From: Caulochytrium protostelioides
Taxonomy: Eukaryota > Chytridiomycota > Caulochytriomycetes > Caulochytriales > Caulochytriaceae
NCBI GenBank assembly: GCA_003615045.1
Contig: ML014123.1
Span: 62,001 to 126,000, forward strand
Direction: 5' to 3'
DNA length: 64,000 nt
A program made the position numbers and the translations under genes. Of this stretch, positions 59,177-64,000 are shown piece after piece (the stretch's first letter is position 1; every line of letters begins with the position of its first letter). The notes below the pieces were generated by a model that did not search any database, had not been told where the DNA came from, and saw only the letters and a program-made list of their open reading frames with translations.

Positions 59177-61768
59177 ATGGCGCCGCCACGACCCACGCTG
59201 GGCGGCCACGGCTCGCCGCGCCGCGGTGCCGACGCGAACAATGATATCTATGCCTTCGATCCCCGGCCGCTCGTCCGCTCCAACGGTCAAGAGCGCTACA
59301 CGAGTCTCATGGCCTCCCGCGCCGGCTTCGCGCCGCCCTCGGCCGTGGGCGGCGGCGGCGGGATCGGCACGTCGTCGGCCTGGCTGAGCAACGCCGACGG
59401 CGGCGGCGGCGGGAGCGCGCGGCCGATGACGAGCGTACAGGCGGCCGGGTTCCAGTCGCGCGGCCGGACGGCGATGGGCGGCGGCGCGACGCGCGGCGGG
59501 CTCGGCACGGCGCACGGCAACGGCATGCCCTCGTTTGAGCCGCCCGCGGCGGTCGGCAGCAGCGGTCTCGCGGCGGGCGACGACGAGATGAGCAAGTCGC
59601 CCGAGGAGACGATTCGCGAGATGGAGCGCGAGATTCAAGCGATTCTGGAACAATCGATTCTGCATGCGTACGACGACCAGCGACGCCACGCCTTGGAGCG
59701 GGCCCGTTTTGCCGTCAAGAAGGAAGCCGCCGTGCTCGCGTACCGCAAGACCCACGACCTCATGGATACCGTAAATTATGACCTGGCGTATGCAATCCAG
59801 CTCAACCTCGCCGACCAGTACAAGGCCAACAAGCTGTACAAGGAGGCGCTGGCGACGCTGACAGCGATTGTGCGCAACAAGGCCTTGAAGCAGGGCGGTC
59901 GTCTCCGCGTCGAAATTGGCAACCTGCACTTCGAGCAGGGTGAGTATACTCAGGCCGTGAAGTGGTACCGCATGGCTCTCGATCAGATGGGCCAGCAGCA
60001 TGCGTCCATCCGCCAGGCAATCTGCCGCAACATCGGTATCGCGTGCATCAAGATTGGCCAGTTCCAGGAAGCCGTGACGACGTTTGAGTCCATTTTCTCG
60101 TCGACTGCGGCGAGTCGCTCAGACCCCGATGCACCAGGCACGGCGACCTTGTCCGACGCCAAGGCTGGATTCAATCTCATTCTGTGCTATTTTGCGCTGG
60201 GCGACAAGGAAAACTTGAAGCATACGTTCTACCGACTGATTCACCAGCGTTACCGCGTCATCGACAAGACGCATGCGGAGGCGCTCGAGAGCAAAGAGCA
60301 TGTCGCCGACCACATGCTGCTCGCGCGCGACTCCCTGTACCGGATGGCCGTTGAGCAACACCAGCAGTATGAGCAGCTGCTCTTCCTCGCGGGCAAGCTG
60401 ATCGCGCCCGTGGTGCACACCCAGTTCACCAAGGGCTTCACCTGGGTGATGGAGACAGTGCGCGCGTCGTCGCTTGCGCACCTGGTGCCCGAGTTCGAGA
60501 TTGCGCTTGCGGTGCACCACCTCCGTCGGAAGGACATTCCGTCGGCCGTCAAGGTCTTTAAGGATTTGGAGCGCAATCGCGAAGCCACAACGACTTTGGG
60601 CACGAGTGCAGCGACGAACTTGGCGTTTATCCAGTTCTACGAAGGCGATCTGAAAGAAGCCGCCAAGTACGCGGCCGAGGCTGTGGCTGCCGATCCGTAC
60701 AACCCTAAAGCTCTGACCAACCAGGGCAACTGCTTCTACCAGGCCGAGCAGTATGAGCAAGCGCAGGCGTGTTATGCCAAGGCGATTAAGGTCGACCATC
60801 GCTGCTATGAGGCACTCTACAACCTCGGCCTCGTGCTGCGGCAGCTCCGCCGTCCCGACGAAGCGCTCGCCACCTTCAAGAGCCTGCAAGGCAAGATGCA
60901 GGATCAGCCGCAACTGCTGCTCCAGATCGCCGAGTTGAATGCCGAGCTCGGCAATGTGGCACAGGCGCTTCACTGGTACACGACCCTGATTTCGCTCGTG
61001 CCGACCGACGCACCGGTGCTGGCCCGCATGGGCGCGCTGTATGCGTCGAACGGCGATACGGCGCGCGCCTTCCAGAACTACAGCGAGGCTCATCGCTACT
61101 GTCCTACCGACGTCAGCGTGCTCGCGTGGCTCGGCACTCACTACATCGAGACGGGACTCTACGAGCAAGCCGTGGGCACCTTTGCCCAGGCGGCCCGTAT
61201 CGAGCCCACGGTGCTCAAGTGGCGCCTGATGCACGGTAGCGCCTTGCGTCGCAGCGGCAAGTACCAGGACGCCTACCAGGCCTATGTCGCAGCCCACAAT
61301 GCCTTCCCGAACAGTGTCGACTGCTTGCGGTTCCTTGTGCGTCTCGCCACCGATATGAAGGCCGAGGCGGCGCCCATCTACCGCGAGCACCTGAAGCGGC
61401 TCGAAGAAGCCGAGCAGCAGAAACAGCAGAAACAGCTTCAGCAACTACAGCAGGAGCAAGCTTCGCCGCGGGCCTCGGCTTCGGCGAACGAAGAGCTTGC
61501 GCCGTCCGAGAGCGACAGTCGTCGCGGTTCGCGGACCATGCATGCTCGCGAGGGCGGCGGTGACTCGGGCCGGCGCCGCGAGACCGCTGGCGGCAGCAGC
61601 ACGAACGGCAGCGCGAACGCGTCGCGACGGCCCAACGGGTCGCGAAGCACCGGGCGCGGGCCGCTCAGCTCCTCCGATGAAACGGTGGCATCGCCCACGC
61701 GAGCCGACGACCCGGTGAGTGCTTTTGATGCCGATGACGGCGATATTGACGCTTTGATGGCCTTCTGA
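59177..61768 (+). CDS. IFT88: Intraflagellar transport protein 88 (TPR protein)
   Basis: 863 aa, single exon, start ATG in good context (ACGGCCATGG). IFT88 is a core subunit of the IFT-B1 complex that moves cargo to the flagellar tip and is essential for flagellum assembly. The N-terminal 145 residues are Gly/Ser-rich with the short family motif DDIYAF-like NNDIYAFDPRPL. The TPR array begins near residue 190 (NLADQYKANKLYKEALATL, RVEIGNLHFEQGEYTQAVKW, GIACIKIGQFQEAVTTFE). It resumes at about 480 (AVAADPYNPKALTNQGNCFY, EALYNLGLVLRQLRRPDEAL), ending near 740. The tail is a Gln-rich coiled coil, a Ser/Arg-rich spacer and DDGDIDALMAF. Length matches human IFT88 (about 830 aa). With DRC1 and B9D2 it shows that this organism builds a motile flagellum. 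Confidence 0.96.
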   Translation: MAPPRPTLGGHGSPRRGADANNDIYAFDPRPLVRSNGQERYTSLMASRAGFAPPSAVGGGGGIGTSSAWLSNADGGGGGSARPMTSVQAAGFQSRGRTAMGGGATRGGLGTAHGNGMPSFEPPAAVGSSGLAAGDDEMSKSPEETIREMEREIQAILEQSILHAYDDQRRHALERARFAVKKEAAVLAYRKTHDLMDTVNYDLAYAIQLNLADQYKANKLYKEALATLTAIVRNKALKQGGRLRVEIGNLHFEQGEYTQAVKWYRMALDQMGQQHASIRQAICRNIGIACIKIGQFQEAVTTFESIFSSTAASRSDPDAPGTATLSDAKAGFNLILCYFALGDKENLKHTFYRLIHQRYRVIDKTHAEALESKEHVADHMLLARDSLYRMAVEQHQQYEQLLFLAGKLIAPVVHTQFTKGFTWVMETVRASSLAHLVPEFEIALAVHHLRRKDIPSAVKVFKDLERNREATTTLGTSAATNLAFIQFYEGDLKEAAKYAAEAVAADPYNPKALTNQGNCFYQAEQYEQAQACYAKAIKVDHRCYEALYNLGLVLRQLRRPDEALATFKSLQGKMQDQPQLLLQIAELNAELGNVAQALHWYTTLISLVPTDAPVLARMGALYASNGDTARAFQNYSEAHRYCPTDVSVLAWLGTHYIETGLYEQAVGTFAQAARIEPTVLKWRLMHGSALRRSGKYQDAYQAYVAAHNAFPNSVDCLRFLVRLATDMKAEAAPIYREHLKRLEEAEQQKQQKQLQQLQQEQASPRASASANEELAPSESDSRRGSRTMHAREGGGDSGRRRETAGGSSTNGSANASRRPNGSRSTGRGPLSSSDETVASPTRADDPVSAFDADDGDIDALMAF

Positions 61769-62394
61769 CGGTCTTGCTAAAATGCCGATGTATCGATCTT
61801 GTACCTTCATGTGATGAATGGAAATGTGGCTAATGGTTCGCGCGAGACCCTCATTCCTTACGGGATGCGGATGAGGGCTCCCAGGGGTCCCAAAAAGGTC
61901 TGTGGCCGTGTGTGCCCTTGGGCAAGCGGCAAGGGCGCCATGGAACACGCCTCGCTGGAGCACCGCGATGCAATAGCGCCTCCCCCCCGAAGCCGCCGTC
62001 GCGGGGCCTGCGCCGCCATTCCGCGCTCCGGATCCGATCCATCCGACGGCTCATTGGTGCATCCTCAACGTCTGCGCCGCCGGCACGACGTTCCGTCATC
62101 AGTCCTGCCGGCCCTGGTCGGCAGCGCCCACCGCGCGGTGCTCACGTGCACCTCGCGTCGAATGATGAGCCTTGCCGGGTCTTCTTCTATGGTACACTAT
62201 GGAAACTGTGTTGACGAGAGAGACATCGCCCCGGCCGATTCGCAGCGGGCATATCGAAGATTTATTCATCTGCTTCGCCGCGCTCCAAAGCATCGCAATC
62301 CTATCGCTATCCCCGTGCTATCCTAGCCTATCTCTTTGATTTTTGATTTTCCTCATCCTACCTCGACCGGTCTCATCCTATCTTCATTACCACA
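61769..62394. other. Intergenic region
   Basis: About 630 bp between IFT88 and SGT2 on the same strand. CT-rich leader just before the SGT2 start. Nothing else seen. Confidence 0.5.
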
Positions 62395-63366
62395 ATGTCG
62401 CAAGAAAAGCGCCAGAAACTCGCGCTCGCGATTTGCGACTATCTGACCAAGTCCATCAAGGACGGGACCATCAGCTCCGACGATGCCGAGGGGATCGAGG
62501 TGGCCGTGCAGTGCATTGGCGAGGCCTTCAAGGTCGACAGCAGCAATGCCGAGCAGGTAGAGCGTCTGTCGATCAAGCCGGCGGATCTCTCGTCCATTTT
62601 CGACATTTTCCTCAAGACTCAGGGCGGGAAGGCGTCCGCCGCCGCGTCCTCGGGCAGCGAGTCGTCATCCCGCGCCGCGGGCGCTGTCGACCCGAAGGCC
62701 GCTGACCAGCTGAAGGCGCTCGGCAACGAACTGATGGCCAACGGCGACTACGACGGCGCCATCGCTAAGTACACGGCGGCGATCGAGCTGAACGGCACCA
62801 ACGCCGTCTACTACTCGAACCGCGCCGCCGCGTACTCGCAGGTCTCGCAGCACGACAAGGCCTACGATGATGCCGCCAAGGCGCTCGAGATCGACCCCAA
62901 CTACTCGAAGGGCTACAGCCGTATGGGCCACGCGCTCTTCTCCCAGCGCAAGTACAAGGAGGCCGCCGACGTCTACCGCAAGGGTCTTGCGCTCGAGCCG
63001 AACAACGCCGTCCTGAAGCAGAGCCTCGCGGCCGCCGAGGACATGGTGAACGAGTCGTCCGCCGTTGCCGCGGGAGACAAGTCGGCCGGCGGTGCCGGCG
63101 GTGCCGCGGGTGCTGGCGGCATGCCCGACATGGGCGGCCTCGGCGCCATGTTCTCTAACCCGGATTTCATGAAGATGGCGTCGTCGATGATGAACAACCC
63201 GCAGCTGGCTTCCATGATGAACAACCCGGCCATCAGCCAGATGGCGCAGTCGCTGATGTCGGATCCGTCCGCGCTCGCGGGTCTCATGAACAACCCCCAA
63301 ATGGCCGACATGGCCAAGAACTTGGGCGCTGCCAAAGGCGGCGCCGGCAAGAAGGGCCGCCGATAA
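62395..63366 (+). CDS. SGT2: Small glutamine-rich TPR co-chaperone SGT2
   Basis: 323 aa, single exon. Sgt2/SGTA receives tail-anchored membrane proteins from the ribosome and hands them to the GET pathway, and binds Hsp70/Hsp90. Residues 1-75 are the dimerisation domain that contacts Get4-Get5 (KLALAICDYLTKSIKDGTIS, DDAEGIEVAVQCIGEAF). After a Ser/Ala linker come three TPRs at about 100-215 (ADQLKALGNELMANGDYDGA, YYSNRAAAYSQVSQHDKAYD, GYSRMGHALFSQRKYKEAAD) with a carboxylate-clamp pattern. The C-terminal part is Met/Asn-rich with repeated MMNNP motifs (STI1/DP2-like) that bind hydrophobic helices. Here Met, Asn and Gly replace much of the glutamine. The end is basic (KGGAGKKGRR). Complete. 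Confidence 0.95.
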   Translation: MSQEKRQKLALAICDYLTKSIKDGTISSDDAEGIEVAVQCIGEAFKVDSSNAEQVERLSIKPADLSSIFDIFLKTQGGKASAAASSGSESSSRAAGAVDPKAADQLKALGNELMANGDYDGAIAKYTAAIELNGTNAVYYSNRAAAYSQVSQHDKAYDDAAKALEIDPNYSKGYSRMGHALFSQRKYKEAADVYRKGLALEPNNAVLKQSLAAAEDMVNESSAVAAGDKSAGGAGGAAGAGGMPDMGGLGAMFSNPDFMKMASSMMNNPQLASMMNNPAISQMAQSLMSDPSALAGLMNNPQMADMAKNLGAAKGGAGKKGRR

Positions 63367-63611
63367 AGGATGAGCGAGATCGTGCTTGGCCATGACCATG
63401 CCCATCATCACCCCCTCCTGTCGGGATGGACGCTTCATCCGGCTCTCCGCCTTCCACCCTTTCTCGCTTTGGCCTTCCGCTCATGAGACGATACGAAAAT
63501 ACGATAATAGGCAATATAATAAATACAGAGGTGGTTGGCTGATTGCTGAGATGAACGCGCATCGGACTTGATGCCGTTCGAGGTGGTCTACCCATAGCTT
63601 TATGCAAGACC

Positions 63612-63962
63612 TTACTTGGCGTCCTTCTTGACAGGCTCATGCGTTGCGCTGGCGACCCATTTGCGCGGGTGGGCGACCTTGGTCCAGTGGGGCACCCATG
63701 AGACCGGCTTGATGCCGTACTTGTACCGCTTGGACGCGATCCAGTACTTCTCAAGGATACTCAAGGCGCCCTCCTTGGGCATGCGGCGGGCGTCTTCCAG
63801 CGCGGCGGTCTTGACGCCCGAGTTGACGAGCGTCTCGACCACGTTGTCAACGGCCTGCAGGCGCCGGCGGTGGCGCAGCTTCTGCATCGCGTTTAAGCGA
63901 AACGCGCGCGTGTCTACGAGACCGCCGAACGACGGCAGTGACGCGCGGAAGGGGCCCAGCAT
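63612..63962 (-). CDS. MRPL31: Mitochondrial large ribosomal subunit protein mL60
   Basis: 116 aa from the ATG at 63962. mL60 (yeast MRPL31) is a small fungal-type component of the mitochondrial large ribosomal subunit. The whole length matches the family: MLGPFRASLPSFGGLVD at the start, then NAMQKLRHRRRLQAVDNVVE, VKTAALEDARRMPKE, LEKYWIASKRYKYGIKP and PHWTKVAHPRKW. The N-terminus is basic and acid-poor, fit for import. Length is slightly below yeast (131 aa). The stop is at 63612. The gene is convergent with SGT2, 245 bp apart. Confidence 0.9.
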   Translation of the reverse strand: MLGPFRASLPSFGGLVDTRAFRLNAMQKLRHRRRLQAVDNVVETLVNSGVKTAALEDARRMPKEGALSILEKYWIASKRYKYGIKPVSWVPHWTKVAHPRKWVASATHEPVKKDAK

Positions 63963-64000
63963 GGTGGCGGTGGCGATCGGTGTCCTGCGCGGGCAAGTGG

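Overview
The window reads as nuclear DNA of a zoosporic, early-diverging fungus (chytrid or blastocladiomycete grade; a GC-rich lineage such as Caulochytrium would fit, but the sequence alone does not settle the species). Fungal hallmarks are an SSK1-type response regulator, a GH30 glycosidase, a yeast-like Mediator subunit MED18 and mitochondrial ribosomal protein mL60. Four genes belong to a motile flagellum or its transition zone: DRC1, a CFAP97-like protein, B9D2 and IFT88. Most genes are single-exon. The introns that can be placed are about 90-270 bp with GT..AG ends, and two of them have CTGAC close to the acceptor. Coding DNA is mostly GC-rich with C/G-ending codons, so long spurious open frames lie antisense to real genes.

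Layout. 1-4545 (-): SSK1-like regulator, 3' end cut by the window edge. 6956-9542 (+): DRC1. 9638-11299 (-): secreted GH30 glycosidase. 13293-14800 (+): 26S proteasome ATPase RPT5. 15462-17313 (+): AT-richer, broken gene of unknown family. 17292-18860 (-): tocopherol-cyclase-like membrane protein. 21221-22027 (+): CFAP97-like. 22527-23570 (+): Rab geranylgeranyltransferase beta. 23719-23925 (-): remnant resembling the C-terminus of a TnpB/Fanzor nuclease, followed by three consecutive hairpins. 24377-25480 (-): four-helix membrane protein. 28379-29755 (+): C2H2 zinc-finger protein. 29896-30966 (-): 3-hydroxyisobutyrate dehydrogenase. 35280-36491 (+): ceramide synthase. 37493-38111 (+): B9D2. 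38905-42031 (+): Hsp110 with an unusual N-terminal membrane-anchor extension. 42346-43828 (-): MED18 in four exons. 44573-47416 (-): alpha-arrestin. 50302-53805 (+): exportin CRM1. 55916-56791 (+): ATP synthase gamma. 57122-58003 (-): mitochondrial ribosomal protein uL10m. 59177-61768 (+): IFT88. 62395-63366 (+): SGT2. 63612-63962 (-): mL60.

The genes are a mixture of unlinked housekeeping and ciliary functions; no operon-like or biosynthetic cluster is visible. Long gene-free stretches (notably 4.5-6.9, 18.9-21.2, 25.5-28.4, 31.0-35.3, 47.4-50.3 and 53.8-55.9 kb) carry microsatellites with a strong preference for 5-bp units.

The most interesting items are the SSK1 protein that appears to carry a degenerate membrane-bound hybrid histidine kinase in front of its receiver, the Hsp110 gene with a TATA box, a putative 30-nt first exon and a transmembrane extension, the TnpB/Fanzor-like relic with hairpins, and the decaying AT-rich gene.
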